From Chlamydiota bacterium (GTDB taxonomy: Bacteria; Auribacterota; Tritonobacteria; UBA1439), in assembly GCA_012729785.1 (NCBI GenBank), contig JAAYCL010000035.1, forward strand, positions 5,474-69,473: DNA of 64,000 nt, written 5' to 3'. The position numbers and the translations under genes were made by a program. This document shows, piece after piece, positions 1 through 8,228 of the stretch. Within the stretch, counting starts at the first letter, position 1. Each line of letters starts with the position of its first letter. A model generated the notes under the pieces. It was given only the letters and a program-made list of their open reading frames with translations. It ran no database searches and was not told the origin of the DNA.

Positions 1-317
1 GCGAGCGTCATGAGGACGTGCCCGGCCTGCGGGATGAGATTCATCCCGTCCCAGCCGAAGACGTAGAGTCCGAGCGTCCCGTACCGGAACATCAGCCCCA
101 CGCCGACCGCCATCAGGGGGCGCTGGCGGAGGAGGTAGCCGAGGCAGAAGACGAATATGCTCGGCGCGCAGGAGTTCATCGCGAGCCACCCGTCCACGCC
201 CGCCCCCAGCATCCGCGTGAAGTAGATCGTCGAATTCGCCGCCATGAGAAGATTGAGGGCAACGATGACCCACCCCGCCCTGTCGCGCGTGAAGTCACCG
301 CATGTCCGCGTGTGCAT
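1..317 (-). CDS. Multi-pass membrane protein, cut by the window edge
   Basis: Only the first 105 residues are visible; the frame runs off the left end. The ATG is preceded by AGAGGAGG at good spacing, which fixes the start. Hydrophobic segments lie near residues 15-33, 51-63 and 68-88, and another begins near 97, so this is an integral inner-membrane protein. I do not recognise the family. It reads in the same direction as the GyrI-like lipoprotein gene upstream, separated by 75 bases, so the two may be co-transcribed. Confidence 0.7.
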   Translation of the reverse strand, partial: MHTRTCGDFTRDRAGWVIVALNLLMAANSTIYFTRMLGAGVDGWLAMNSCAPSIFVFCLGYLLRQRPLMAVGVGLMFRYGTLGLYVFGWDGMNLIPQAGHVLMTL

Positions 318-392
318 TGATACCTCCTCTATCCGGCGCTTTTCCCCTTCGGAGGCGCGGCCCCGGATCCTCCCCGCCGCCGAGCGCGGCGA

Positions 393-974
393 TCAGTTTT
401 TGCGGACCGGAATGCAGATATCCACGATATGCTTCTTTTCCGGATGCGTGCAGGAGTCGTTCTTCTGCAGCTCGAAGCTCAAGCCCTCCGCGGGGCGATA
501 GCCGTTCTCCGGCAGCCAGCGGTCGTACATGAAGCCCCACGCGTCCGCGAACTCCCGTTCCGCGATGACGAAGCCTCCGACTGCGCAGGTGTTCTCCGGA
601 ATAGTCATCGTGTTGATCCCGGCCGGCGCGGGGACGATCCTCTGAAGGGTGATCCCGAGCCAGAGCCGTTTTTCACTTTCGGGAACGCCGGGGGGATCGG
701 GATAGATGCAGATGATCTTTGTCGTGCGCGGGAAATCCCAGTATCCGTTCGGGATGGCCCACCCGGTCAGTTTCCCGAGGAGCTCATCGTAGACCTCCCC
801 CCCGCCCTCGTGTAATCCTTTGTGCTCCACGTAGGCCACGTGGATCTCAGGCATCTTCTGCACGCGCACCTCCCCTTTACCCGAATGATGGGGAGCTGTT
901 GCGCAACCGAACGTAAGCAGGTTCACTGTCACTGCGAACGCAATGAACGCTGTTCTGCTGAGGGCAATCTTCAT
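393..974 (-). CDS. Lipoprotein with GyrI-like (effector-binding) domain
   Basis: A 193-residue protein. The first 24 residues form a lipoprotein signal with lipobox LTFGC (Cys24), and an AAAGGGA ribosome site precedes the chosen ATG. The rest matches the GyrI-like/AraC effector-binding fold: an early strand 'HVAYVEHKGLHEGG', a central 'GYWDFPRTTKIICIYPD', the 'DRWLPENGYRP' segment, and a C-terminal 'DICIPVRKN' that parallels the 'DICIPVKPL' end of the AraC-type regulator at 1643-2587. Such domains usually bind small amphipathic or cationic molecules in the cytoplasm, so an exported, membrane-anchored copy is unusual. A binding or carrier role in the periplasm is inference; the ligand is unknown. 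Confidence 0.8.
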   Translation of the reverse strand: MKIALSRTAFIAFAVTVNLLTFGCATAPHHSGKGEVRVQKMPEIHVAYVEHKGLHEGGGEVYDELLGKLTGWAIPNGYWDFPRTTKIICIYPDPPGVPESEKRLWLGITLQRIVPAPAGINTMTIPENTCAVGGFVIAEREFADAWGFMYDRWLPENGYRPAEGLSFELQKNDSCTHPEKKHIVDICIPVRKN

Positions 975-1065
975 GATGAATCCCTTTGCGGTGCGGGGCG
1001 CGTTCGTGCTCCCGGGGTGAAAATTCAAGAATAACGATTTGAGCCCACGCGAACCAAGCTGGCCG

Positions 1066-1551
1066 TCACCCGTGCACGATCTCCGAGCCCCAGTCGAAAT
1101 CGGCCGAATCCTCGAACCATTTCGGCCAGTGCGTGCACCAGCCGGGCACGGCCGCGTTTTGCACCCGCTCCACGGAGGGGTGGTACGGCTTCAGGTCGAG
1201 GATCGGCGTCCCGTCCTCGGCGTCGATCCACGGGACGCGGATTATGCCGGCGACGCGGTCGATGCCGAGCACGGGCGCCACGCTGGCCGCGATCGGATTG
1301 GGCCGGGCGGGCGAGCGCGTCGCGAACACGCCGAGCGTCGCCGGGCCTTTCCGATACGGCCGCTCGCATGTCACCGCGCCGCGCGGGCCGGCGCCGTCGA
1401 GCAGGTGGCACCACCATAGGACGTCCACGTGGCTGAAGCCCTCCAGGCCCTCGAGGCCCGCCCGGTACTCCTCCGCGATCTCGAGCCGGAAACCGCGCTG
1501 GTCCGCCCTGACATACCCTATCGGGGATATCCTGAATTCGCCCTTCTTCAT
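1066..1551 (-). CDS. trmO: tRNA (N6-threonylcarbamoyladenosine(37)-N6)-methyltransferase TrmO
   Basis: A 161-residue protein of the TrmO/YaeB (UPF0066) family, which uses S-adenosylmethionine to methylate t6A37 in certain tRNAs. It starts with 'ISPIGYVRA', has the central 'DVLWWCHLLDG', the family signature 'RSPARPNPIAAS' near residue 80, and the conserved 'WIDAEDGTPILDLKPY'. An upstream in-frame ATG exists, but the start at MKKGEFR has a GGGAGA site and gives the normal family N-terminus. It lacks the C-terminal extension of E. coli TrmO, like many short bacterial homologues. Confidence 0.9.
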   Translation of the reverse strand: MKKGEFRISPIGYVRADQRGFRLEIAEEYRAGLEGLEGFSHVDVLWWCHLLDGAGPRGAVTCERPYRKGPATLGVFATRSPARPNPIAASVAPVLGIDRVAGIIRVPWIDAEDGTPILDLKPYHPSVERVQNAAVPGWCTHWPKWFEDSADFDWGSEIVHG

Positions 1552-1628
1552 GGTTCGTCGTCTCCCTTCTCGGTCAGGCATGGGGGGCGGAATGCCCGCC
1601 CCCCGTGGCGAAAACGCAAAACGCAAGA

Positions 1629-1647
1629 TTTGACCCCAGGGGTCAAA
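1629..1647. repeat. Perfect palindrome overlapping the regulator stop codon
   Basis: TTTGACCCC-A-GGGGTCAAA, 9-bp arms around one base, covers the stop codon of the AraC-type gene. A short AAAACGC direct repeat lies just upstream. It could act as a transcription stop hairpin for that minus-strand gene, although the T run is only three bases. It could also be part of a dispersed repeat. Confidence 0.5.
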
Positions 1648-2587
1648 GGGGTTTCACCGGGATGCAGATGTCGGCGTGCACCTCGCCCTTCGGATCCGAG
1701 TCGGGGTCGCCGTGGTAGAACTCGAGGCACGGCGCGTCGCCTGGCTGGTAGCCGCTCGACGGGAACCATTCGGCCATGAACCGCCCGAAGACCTCGCCGA
1801 CGTCCTGCGGCCTGCCGCGCCAGCGGTGGACCGCGTACATCCCCCCCTGGAAACGCTTCTCGGAGACCGGCCCTTCCACCTTCACGCCCTCGCCGATCGT
1901 GACGCAGGCGTCGTAGCGGCACTTGGCCGCCTCGGTGATCTCCGGATTGTCGTACGACGCGCCGATGACCTGCGCGCCGGGCCCGAGGATGCCGCGCGGC
2001 CCCGCCCAGCGCATCAGCGTCTCGTACGCCTCGTGGATCGCCTCCCCCTCGTACCCGTTTCTGCTGCTCACGTACGCGACGCGGTACGCGGGCAGCTCCT
2101 TCACCTCCACCTTCATGACGCACCTCCCTGGTTGTGGTGGCGAATCCTGTCGCGCACCACGGTACCGCGTCCGGGCGGAGGGCGCTTTCCAATCCTTGCG
2201 GTTCGCTTTGCGCATCTTGCTCTTGTTCGCCCCCCCCGACGCCCGCCATTCGGACGCGCTCGCCCCGAATCGTTCCCGGAAGGCGCGGGCGAACGCGGCG
2301 GAGGAGCCGAAGCCGCAGTCCAGGGCGATGTCGGTGACGCTGCGCGCGGGGTCGTTGAGGAGGGTGCCCGCGGCCTTCTCGAGGCGGAGCCGCCGGATAT
2401 GGTCGTAGAGCGTCTCGCCGGTCATCGCCGTGAAGAGGCGGTGGAAATGGAACGGGCTGAAGAGAGCCGAGCGGGAGACGGTTTCGACGGTGAGCTCCCC
2501 GTCGAGGTGCGCCCGGATATAGTCGCGAGCGAGGTTGATGCGCCGCGTGTACTCCTTCACGAGCGCCGGCCGCACGATCGCCTTCAT
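1643..2587 (-). CDS. AraC-family regulator with C-terminal GyrI-like ligand domain
   Basis: A 314-residue transcription factor. Residues 1-115 hold two AraC helix-turn-helix units ('LTVETVSRSALFSPFHFHRLF' region, then 'SVTDIALDCGFGSSAAFARAF'). A charged linker follows, then a GyrI-like effector-binding domain from about residue 158 to the end, with 'GYQPGDAPCLEFY' and terminal 'DICIPVKPL'. This is the Rob/BmrR-like layout in which a small ligand modulates DNA binding. The open frame extends upstream, but the start was placed at MKAIVRP, where the family homology begins. No ribosome site is seen, and a TATCAT hexamer ends 8 bases upstream, so the mRNA may be leaderless. The ligand is unknown. 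Confidence 0.88.
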   Translation of the reverse strand: MKAIVRPALVKEYTRRINLARDYIRAHLDGELTVETVSRSALFSPFHFHRLFTAMTGETLYDHIRRLRLEKAAGTLLNDPARSVTDIALDCGFGSSAAFARAFRERFGASASEWRASGGANKSKMRKANRKDWKAPSARTRYRGARQDSPPQPGRCVMKVEVKELPAYRVAYVSSRNGYEGEAIHEAYETLMRWAGPRGILGPGAQVIGASYDNPEITEAAKCRYDACVTIGEGVKVEGPVSEKRFQGGMYAVHRWRGRPQDVGEVFGRFMAEWFPSSGYQPGDAPCLEFYHGDPDSDPKGEVHADICIPVKPL

Positions 2588-3206
2588 CGGCGGGTATGAT
2601 AGCACACGGGGCGGGGGGCGGACAGGCCGGCCTGCCGGAGCGGCGGCGCGGAGCGGGAGAGGCGTTCTCCCGGCGATTGGATGGAGAAAAGCGGAGAGCG
2701 GATATCCCGCGGACACCGTTTCGCCTCCCGCGACAGGGGCGTCGGTCCCGGCGTCCACTGCCGCGGCACGGCTCAGCATCCGGCATCGCCCGGACGAGGA
2801 AACGGCGTTTCGGCGGAGATTTGGTGTGAGGAGATCTCCCGCCATGCAGGCCGCGCCGGATGGAACGCGCTGCAGCGCACGGTGGTGCCGAAACCAACCG
2901 CCCCCTTCGCTCCGCGTGTGCCCCCCACAGCCTTATCCCCGTGAAAGCGGGAATCCGAACATACATGTCGTATCTTGTATGATCCGTATGGATCCCGGCG
3001 TCTGCCGGAATGACGCGGTGGAGCGCCTGGCCCGTTTCGAAATGGCCTGCGATCGGAGCATCAAATCCCGTCCGTCTCGGGTTGACACGTCACAACATGC
3101 TTTATGCGTTCGAGTTCGGGCGCGCGACGGAACAGCCCGCACCGGCGAAGAAACCTGCCATACGTCCCGTTTCCGGGATGCGGACAAAATCCTTGCATAG
3201 TATGTC
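2588..3206. other. Intergenic region, no gene recognised
   Basis: About 620 bases between the divergent AraC-type and PerR-like genes. Several open frames cross it, but none has a ribosome site or a recognisable product. It contains the REP-like hairpin pair described separately, and the right end leads into the perR promoter. Confidence 0.6.
2937..3015. repeat. REP-like pair of hairpins
   Basis: Two short stem-loops lie in opposite orientation: CCCG-TGAAAG-CGGG at 2938-2951 and CCGGC-GTCT-GCCGG at 2995-3008. Each is bordered by GGAT(T)CC-type sequence, and the right one is followed by AATGACG. This layout resembles the dispersed intergenic palindromes of many GC-rich bacterial genomes. Only this copy is visible, so repeat status is inference. 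Confidence 0.4.
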
Positions 3207-3234
3207 TTGACAATCTTCCGAAATCGAGTACATT
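3207..3234 (+). promoter_or_regulatory. Promoter of the PerR-like gene
   Basis: TTGACA at 3207-3212 is a perfect -35 hexamer. A 16-base spacer leads to TACATT at 3229-3234, a fair -10. The transcript would begin inside or just after the palindromic operator at 3232-3246, leaving a short leader with a GAGGGGGG ribosome site before the ATG. Confidence 0.6.
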
Positions 3235-3246
3235 ACACCTTGTAAT
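3232..3246. promoter_or_regulatory. PerR/Fur-type operator
   Basis: A perfect inverted repeat ATTACA-CCT-TGTAAT overlaps the -10/start region of the PerR-like gene. Its size, AT-rich arms and TGTAAT half-sites fit the PerR-box family. Position and shape suggest autorepression by the encoded protein, which is inference. Confidence 0.6.
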
Positions 3247-3273
3247 AACCATTCCTGAGGGGGGGATTGTTCG

Positions 3274-3675
3274 ATGAAAGATGTTCAGAGGTTGAGAATT
3301 ACTCGGCAGCGCCAGCTTATCCTCGACGAACTCAAAAAGGTGGTGACGCACCCCACCGCGGACGAGCTCTACCGGATGGTGCGGGAGCGGTTGCCCCGTG
3401 TCAGTCTCGGGACGATCTATAGGAATCTCGAGACGCTCTCCGGGCGGGGGGTGATACGGAAGCTCGAGCTCGCCGGGACACAGCGCCGCTACGACGCCAC
3501 GACGGAGACCCACTACCATATCCGCTGCAACCGGTGCGGCTGCGTCGAGGACCTCGAGATGAAGCCGCTGGAGGCGATCGAGAGCGCCGCGAGCGCCGTC
3601 ACCCGCTTCACCGTGACCGGGCACACGATGGAGTTCGAGGGCGTCTGTCCGAACTGCGTCCCGACCGCACAGTAG
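3274..3675 (+). CDS. perR: Fur-family peroxide-type regulator (PerR-like)
   Basis: A 133-residue Fur-superfamily repressor. The N-terminal winged helix runs to about residue 80 ('LRITRQRQLILDEL', 'PTADELYRMVRERLPRVSLGTIYRNLETL'). The dimerisation domain carries 'HYHIRCNRCG', the metal-ligand motif, and a C-terminal 'CPNC' that with the first CxxC forms a structural zinc site. The gene sits upstream of desulfoferrodoxin and two ferritin-like genes, a typical PerR regulon, and has its own palindromic operator. The choice of PerR over Fur rests on this context and on the short length. Confidence 0.85.
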   Translation: MKDVQRLRITRQRQLILDELKKVVTHPTADELYRMVRERLPRVSLGTIYRNLETLSGRGVIRKLELAGTQRRYDATTETHYHIRCNRCGCVEDLEMKPLEAIESAASAVTRFTVTGHTMEFEGVCPNCVPTAQ

Positions 3676-3806
3676 GGCCCTTCCCGCGCCCCGCGTTTTC
3701 GCCGTGCTCTCCCCTTGGGCGCGATGCGCCCGACTCCGCGGCGGCGACGATCCCCCCGCTCCGCACATGCGGCGAAAAGTCAACACGAGGCGGAATAATA
3801 ATGAGG

Positions 3807-3834
3807 TTGCCTTCAGGCCCCATTTCTCTATCAT
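3807..3834 (+). promoter_or_regulatory. Possible promoter of the desulfoferrodoxin operon
   Basis: TTGCCT (3807-3812) and TATCAT (3829-3834) are separated by 16 bases, 35 bases upstream of the desulfoferrodoxin ATG. No clear copy of the upstream palindrome was found here, so whether PerR acts on this promoter is open. Confidence 0.45.
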
Positions 3835-3869
3835 AGGATCCGGATACCGGAGGCGGAAAGGAGGGGGCG

Positions 3870-4244
3870 ATGACGAAACGTCTGCAGGTCTACAGGTGCG
3901 ATATGTGCGCCAACATCGTGGAGGTGCTCCACGAGGGGGCGGGGGCGCTTTTTTGCTGCGGCCAGGAGATGAAGCGCTTCGAGGAGAACACCGTCGACGC
4001 CTCCCGCGAGAAGCACGTGCCGGTCATCGAGAAGACCGCCGCGGGGGTCAAGGTCCGCGTCGGAAGCGTCCCGCACCCGATGGAGGAGAAGCATTACATC
4101 GAGTGGATAGAACTCGTCGCGGACGGGGTCGTCTGCCGCCGGTTCCTCAAGCCCGGCGATCGGCCGGAGGCGGAGTTCGCCGTCTCCGGGGCGCAGCTTT
4201 CCGCGCGCGCCCTCTGCAACCTGCACGGCCTCTGGAAGGCGTGA
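3870..4244 (+). CDS. dfx: Desulfoferrodoxin (2Fe superoxide reductase)
   Basis: A 124-residue cytoplasmic enzyme that reduces superoxide to hydrogen peroxide without making oxygen, a defence typical of anaerobes. Residues 1-36 are the desulforedoxin domain with Fe(SCys)4 ligands in CDMC (10, 13) and CC (29, 30). The catalytic domain has 'EKHVPVIE', '[16 protein letters not shown]' and C-terminal 'CNLHG', which supply the His4Cys iron site. A GGAGGGGG ribosome site precedes the ATG. The downstream ferritin-like genes could store iron and use the peroxide formed. Confidence 0.95.
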   Translation: MTKRLQVYRCDMCANIVEVLHEGAGALFCCGQEMKRFEENTVDASREKHVPVIEKTAAGVKVRVGSVPHPMEEKHYIEWIELVADGVVCRRFLKPGDRPEAEFAVSGAQLSARALCNLHGLWKA

Positions 4245-4266
4245 ACGGTTCCCGGGGAGGGTGCGG

Positions 4267-4764
4267 ATGCGCATAGAAGAGCGGTCCGGCGGGCTCGTCG
4301 TGGTCGACTTCACCGATCTCGAGGCGTGCAAGATCGCCGCGAACATAGAGCGCGAGGGGATCGCCTTCTACGAGGCGCTGGCCGGCCGGCTGGCCGGCCG
4401 CGCGGCGCGGGAGACGATCCTCGGCCTGGCGCGGCAGGAGCGTGAGCACCTCGCGTTCTTCGAGGATGAACTGGCGAGGGTCAGGCGCGAAAAGGAGGAC
4501 CCGTTCGAGGAGGACGACCTCGCCGACGTGCTCGACAGCGGGATCTTCAGGCCGTACCAAGACCTCGCCGGCGCCGTGAAGACGCCGGCGAAGGCGCTCT
4601 CTCTCGGCGTGCTGATCGAGGATCGGACGGTGCGGTTCTACGACATCTGTCGCGAACGCACCCGGAGCGCGGCGGCGGCGCGCCAGCTCGAGCGCATCAT
4701 CGGCGAGGAGCGCCTGCACGCGAAGCTGCTCCGGGAGATGCGGGAAGCGCTGCCGGCGGGCTGA
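4267..4764 (+). CDS. Rubrerythrin-like diiron ferritin-fold protein
   Basis: A 165-residue four-helix ferritin-like protein without a rubredoxin tail. Diiron ligand motifs are seen in two helix pairs: 'EREGIAFYE' with '[12 protein letters not shown]', then '[11 protein letters not shown]' with '[10 protein letters not shown]'. The start was set at the ATG six bases after GGAGG; a GTG two codons earlier abuts the ribosome site and is unlikely. It lies 22 bases after desulfoferrodoxin. Rubrerythrin-like proteins commonly reduce peroxide or handle iron, which fits the operon, but the exact activity here is not shown. Confidence 0.82.
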   Translation: MRIEERSGGLVVVDFTDLEACKIAANIEREGIAFYEALAGRLAGRAARETILGLARQEREHLAFFEDELARVRREKEDPFEEDDLADVLDSGIFRPYQDLAGAVKTPAKALSLGVLIEDRTVRFYDICRERTRSAAAARQLERIIGEERLHAKLLREMREALPAG

Positions 4765-4799
4765 GGGCCGGTTCGCCGCGGAAGCCGCGGGGGGGGACG

Positions 4800-5318
4800 A
4801 TGATCAATACGAAGATGCAGAACGCGCTGAACGCGCAGATGAACCGCGAGCTCTACTCGTCGTACCTGTACCTTGCGATGGCCGCCTTCTTCGAGTCGGT
4901 CAATCTGCGGGGGTTCGCCAACTGGATGAAGGTGCAGGCGCAGGAGGAGCTCGTGCACGCCATGAAGTTCTTCAGCTACGTCGTCGACCGCGGCGGCCGC
5001 GTCACGCTCGCGGCGATCGACGCCCCGCCGGCGGCCTGGACCTCGCCCCTCAACGCCTTCGAGGAGGCCTATGCGCACGAGCAGAAGGTCACCGGCTGGA
5101 TCGGCGACCTCGTCACCTTGGCCGGCAAGGAGGAGGATCACGCCACGCACAACCTCCTCCAGTGGTTCGTGAACGAGCAGGTGGAGGAGGAGGCCTCGGC
5201 GGACGGGATCGTGCAGAAGCTGCGGCTGGTCGCCGAGGCCCCCGGCGGGCTCTTCATGATCGACCGCGAGCTCGCGGCGCGCGTCTTCACGCCCCCGCCG
5301 GCCGCTCCCGCGGGCTGA
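4800..5318 (+). CDS. ftn: Ferritin (non-haem, bacterial type)
   Basis: A 172-residue iron-storage ferritin. The four-helix bundle has ferroxidase ligands in '[18 protein letters not shown]' (Glu17), '[12 protein letters not shown]' (the Glu/His pair), and '[14 protein letters not shown]' with further acidic residues. There is no haem-binding methionine signature of bacterioferritin. The length is that of FtnA-type subunits that form 24-mers. It is last in the perR-dfx-ferritin group, 35 bases after the previous gene, consistent with removing free iron during oxidative stress. Confidence 0.93.
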   Translation: MINTKMQNALNAQMNRELYSSYLYLAMAAFFESVNLRGFANWMKVQAQEELVHAMKFFSYVVDRGGRVTLAAIDAPPAAWTSPLNAFEEAYAHEQKVTGWIGDLVTLAGKEEDHATHNLLQWFVNEQVEEEASADGIVQKLRLVAEAPGGLFMIDRELAARVFTPPPAAPAG

Positions 5319-5454
5319 AAGGCCTTCGGGCCGGGGAGTTGCGCCGCTCCACGCGGATCGGCGATCGCAGGGCGCTCCGCCGCGCTCAGTGCGCGGCGAG
5401 AGCGAGTCGTTTCATCTGCGCCGTTTCGGCTGCGGCGGCGGACAGGAGGGTGCG

Positions 5455-5769
5455 GTGCTGCGCGAACTCACGGACGCCGATTTCACGCGGGAGGTCGTCG
5501 AATCAGGCCGGCCGTACGTGGTGCTCTTCTCCTCGTCCTGGTGCGGGATGTGCGCGAAGGTGGCGCCGCGGGTGCAGACCCTCGAGGAGAAGCACCGGGA
5601 GACGCGGTTCGGCAAGGTCGACATCGCCGTCTCCGCCAAGACCGCCGCCGCGTTCGGCGTCCTCGCCATCCCCGCGGTGCTCTTCTTCAAGGACGGGGCC
5701 GAGAAGGCCCGGCTCTCGGGCAACGTCTCCGACGATGATCTCGCGCGGGCGCTGGAGAGGCTGGCGTGA
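5455..5769 (+). CDS. Thioredoxin-like protein with CGMC active site
   Basis: A 104-residue single thioredoxin domain. 'VVLFSSSWCGMC' places the redox pair at Cys30/Cys33, and the cis-proline loop is 'VLAIPAVLFF'. The GTG at 5455 was chosen because AGGAGGG precedes it and it gives the exact thioredoxin length; the open frame extends further upstream without homology. No signal peptide, so probably cytoplasmic. It overlaps the ccdA-like gene by four bases (GTGA), which suggests it reduces that membrane electron carrier. Confidence 0.88.
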   Translation: MLRELTDADFTREVVESGRPYVVLFSSSWCGMCAKVAPRVQTLEEKHRETRFGKVDIAVSAKTAAAFGVLAIPAVLFFKDGAEKARLSGNVSDDDLARALERLA

Positions 5770-6476
5770 TCCAGAACTTCCTCGACGGCCTCGATGCGTA
5801 TCTCCAGGGGGCGCCGTTCCTGGCGTTCCTCGCGGCATACCTCGGCGGCTTCCTCGTCAGCCTGACGCCCTGCGTCTATCCGGTCATCCCGATCACCGTC
5901 GCCTACATCGGCGGGCAGAGCGGGGGCTCGCGCGGGAAGGCCCTGCTCCTCTCCCTGGCGTACGTGCTCGGGATGGCGGTCACCTACACCGCGCTGGGGA
6001 GCATCGCCGCCCTGACCGGGACGCTCTTCGGGAGCGTCCAGTCGAGCCCGTGGACCTACCTCGTCGTCGGGAACCTCTTTTTCCTCCTCGGCCTCTCGAT
6101 GCTCGACGTCTTCGCGCTCCCGCTGCCGCGATTCCTCTCCGGCGCGGGGGCCGCGCAGGGGCGGCGCGGGTTCGCCGGGGCGTTTCTCGTCGGCGCGGCG
6201 TCCGGGTTCGTCCTGGGTCCCTGCACCGCCCCGGTGATGGCGGTGCTTTTGGGCTACGTGGCGAGCGAGGGGAACGTCGCGTTCGGCATGAGCCTGCTCT
6301 TCGTCTTCGCCCTCGGGATGGGGACGCTCCAGATACTGGTCGGGACCTTTTCCGGCCTCCTCGCCGGCCTTCCCGCCGCGGGCGCATGGATGGTGCGGAT
6401 CAAGCAGTTCTTCGGATGGGTCTTGATCGCGATGGGGGAGTATTTCGTCTTCACCGCCGGCAACCTGTGGATCTGA
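5766..6476 (+). CDS. ccdA: CcdA-type membrane thiol-disulfide electron carrier
   Basis: A 236-residue protein with six predicted membrane helices, matching the transmembrane domain of DsbD. Its two redox cysteines sit in the family motifs 'TPCVYPVIP' and 'GPCTAPVM'. It would pass electrons from cytoplasmic thioredoxin (the gene just upstream) to periplasmic thiol proteins such as the TlpA-like protein just downstream. The three genes form a complete three-step reductive chain across the inner membrane. Confidence 0.92.
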   Translation: MIQNFLDGLDAYLQGAPFLAFLAAYLGGFLVSLTPCVYPVIPITVAYIGGQSGGSRGKALLLSLAYVLGMAVTYTALGSIAALTGTLFGSVQSSPWTYLVVGNLFFLLGLSMLDVFALPLPRFLSGAGAAQGRRGFAGAFLVGAASGFVLGPCTAPVMAVLLGYVASEGNVAFGMSLLFVFALGMGTLQILVGTFSGLLAGLPAAGAWMVRIKQFFGWVLIAMGEYFVFTAGNLWI

Positions 6477-6489
6477 AAGGAGGGATCGA

Positions 6490-6978
6490 ATGCGTGTTTC
6501 GTGCGTCCTCGCACTATCCGTCGTCATCGCCCTGTGCGCGGCGGGGATCGCCGCCGCCGCGCCCGCGCCCGGCGACCGGGCGCCCGATTTTTCGCTGAAG
6601 GATCTCGACGGGAAGACGGTGAAGCCGGGAGATTTCGCGGGGAAGGTCGTGCTCATCTCCTTCAACACCACCTGGTGCCCCCACTGCCGCATGGCGATCC
6701 CGGGGCTCAACGCGATCGCCGCGGCCCGCAAAGACCAGGGGTTCGTCCTCCTCAGCATCTACATCCAGGAGAGCGCGAAGAAGGTCTCCGCGTTTGCCGC
6801 CAAACACGGCATCGCGTACCGCGTACTGCTCGACGAGAGCGGCGCGACCGCCAAGGCCTACGGGGTGCGCGGCATCCCGAGCAAGACCCTCATCGGGAAG
6901 GACGGGACGATCGTCTGCCGCGACTGCCGCGACGTGGAGAAGGAGCTGGAGAAGCTTTTGGGCGGTACGGGGAAGTAG
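6490..6978 (+). CDS. Periplasmic TlpA/ResA-family thiol-disulfide protein
   Basis: A 162-residue exported thioredoxin-fold protein. Residues 1-24 are a signal peptide ending in an Ala-rich cleavage region. 'FNTTWCPHC' gives the active-site pair Cys63/Cys66, '[11 protein letters not shown]' is the cis-proline loop, and a further CRDC pair lies near the C-terminus. A GAAAGGAGG ribosome site precedes the ATG, 13 bases after ccdA. It is probably kept reduced by CcdA and acts on exported substrates such as cytochrome or metal-binding thiols. Confidence 0.88.
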   Translation: MRVSCVLALSVVIALCAAGIAAAAPAPGDRAPDFSLKDLDGKTVKPGDFAGKVVLISFNTTWCPHCRMAIPGLNAIAAARKDQGFVLLSIYIQESAKKVSAFAAKHGIAYRVLLDESGATAKAYGVRGIPSKTLIGKDGTIVCRDCRDVEKELEKLLGGTGK

Positions 6979-6981
6979 GCG

Positions 6982-7012
6982 CCCGGCGTTTCCCCGCCCG
7001 CGCGACGCCGGG
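6982..7012. terminator. GC-rich hairpin after the thiol-redox operon
   Basis: CCCGGCGT at 6982-6989 pairs with ACGCCGGG at 7005-7012 just after the TlpA-like stop codon. There is no following T run, so termination is uncertain. Confidence 0.35.
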
Positions 7013-7120
7013 AAGGAAGGTGCGGCGGCCGCCGCCGTCGTCCCGTACGCCTGTTCCCCCGCCTACACGGAACGTCCCCCGGGGAGCGCCCCGCGGGGCG
7101 CTCCCGGGAGGTCCGCGCCG

Positions 7121-7693
7121 ATGGACGCCGAAGCCGTCCCCAGGCGCCTCAACCGTCTCTTCCGCGAGAAGAGCCCCTATCTGCTTCAGCACGCCTCCAA
7201 CCCGGTCGATTGGCGTCCATGGGGGGGCGAGGCGTTCGCGGCGGCCCGCCGCGGACGCAAACCGCTCTTCATCTCGATCGGCTACTCGGCCTGCCACTGG
7301 TGCCACGTGATGGAGCGGGAGTCGTTCGAGGACGAGGAAATCGCCGCCCTCCTGAACGAGCATTTCATCCCGATCAAGGTGGACCGGGAGGAGCGCCCGG
7401 ACGTCGACAAGGTCTACATAGAGGCGTGCGCGGCGATGACCGGGGGCGGCGGCTGGCCCCTCACCGTCCTGGCGACGCCCGACGGGAAGCCGTTCTTCGC
7501 CGGCACCTATCTCCCCGCACGGAGGCGCGGCGGGATGCCCGGCCTCGCCGAACTGCTCGCGCCGTACCTCGGCGCGATGGGGCCGGTGGGAGGAAGGGCG
7601 GCGGCGTACGTCTGCGGCGGGAGCGCCTGCGCGCTCCCGGTGACGGAGCCGGAGAGGTTCGAGGCGATGCTCGACGCGGAGGTGCGGCGATGA
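7121..7693 (+). CDS. DUF255 thioredoxin-domain protein, internally shortened
   Basis: A 190-residue relative of YyaL/SPATA20. The N-terminal thioredoxin-like DUF255 domain is intact: '[14 protein letters not shown]', '[18 protein letters not shown]' (Cys58-x2-Cys61), '[13 protein letters not shown]', '[23 protein letters not shown]'. Full-length relatives then carry about 450 residues of an alpha/alpha barrel. Here residue 150 leads straight into what resembles their extreme C-terminus, '[18 protein letters not shown]'. The protein therefore looks like head plus tail with the middle removed in frame. It overlaps the next gene by ATGA, so it is probably expressed. Function unknown; a thiol role is plausible. 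Confidence 0.85.
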   Translation: MDAEAVPRRLNRLFREKSPYLLQHASNPVDWRPWGGEAFAAARRGRKPLFISIGYSACHWCHVMERESFEDEEIAALLNEHFIPIKVDREERPDVDKVYIEACAAMTGGGGWPLTVLATPDGKPFFAGTYLPARRRGGMPGLAELLAPYLGAMGPVGGRAAAYVCGGSACALPVTEPERFEAMLDAEVRR

Positions 7694-8220
7694 GGGACGC
7701 GGCGGTGCGGATGGCGTGCCTGGCGGCGCTCGTATGCGCGGCGCCGGGCGCGGGAGGGGAGGTGCGTATGCGGCTCACCAGTTCGGCGTTCGAGGAGGGC
7801 GGGGCGATACCGGCCAGGCACACCTGCCGGGGGGAGGATATCTCGCCGCCGCTCGCGTGGGACGGCGTTCCCGCCGCGGCGAAAAGCCTGGCGCTCATCT
7901 GCGACGACCCGGACGCGCCGATGGGCACCTGGGTCCACTGGGTGGTGTTCGATATACCGCCCGAGACCCGCGCCTTCCGCGAGGGGGTCCCCAAGACCGA
8001 CAAGCTCGAGGGCGGCGCGAGGCAGGGGATGACCGACTTCGGCGCGGTCGGCTACGGGGGGCCCTGTCCGCCGAGCGGGACGCACCGGTATTTCTTCACG
8101 CTCTACGCCCTCGACGCGAAGCTCGATCTCGCGGGCACGGTCACCAAGGAGCGCCTCCTCGCGGCGATGAAGGGCCGCGTGCTCGCGGAGGCGCGGCTCG
8201 TCGGAACGTTCAAGAAGTAG
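7690..8220 (+). CDS. Exported YbhB/YbcL-type PEBP protein
   Basis: A 176-residue phosphatidylethanolamine-binding-protein homologue. Family motifs are '[24 protein letters not shown]' and '[22 protein letters not shown]', which build the anion-binding pocket. The start overlaps the previous stop (ATGA). The first 23 residues are hydrophobic and end in Ala/Gly, so a signal peptide is likely; a Met at residue 27 is the alternative cytoplasmic start. The physiological ligand of bacterial members is unknown. Confidence 0.88.
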   Translation: MRDAAVRMACLAALVCAAPGAGGEVRMRLTSSAFEEGGAIPARHTCRGEDISPPLAWDGVPAAAKSLALICDDPDAPMGTWVHWVVFDIPPETRAFREGVPKTDKLEGGARQGMTDFGAVGYGGPCPPSGTHRYFFTLYALDAKLDLAGTVTKERLLAAMKGRVLAEARLVGTFKK

Positions 8221-8228
8221 GGGGGGCG

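Noticed and set aside
4261-4266. GTG start for the rubrerythrin-like gene
   Set aside because: It directly abuts the GGAGG site; the ATG six bases further has proper spacing.
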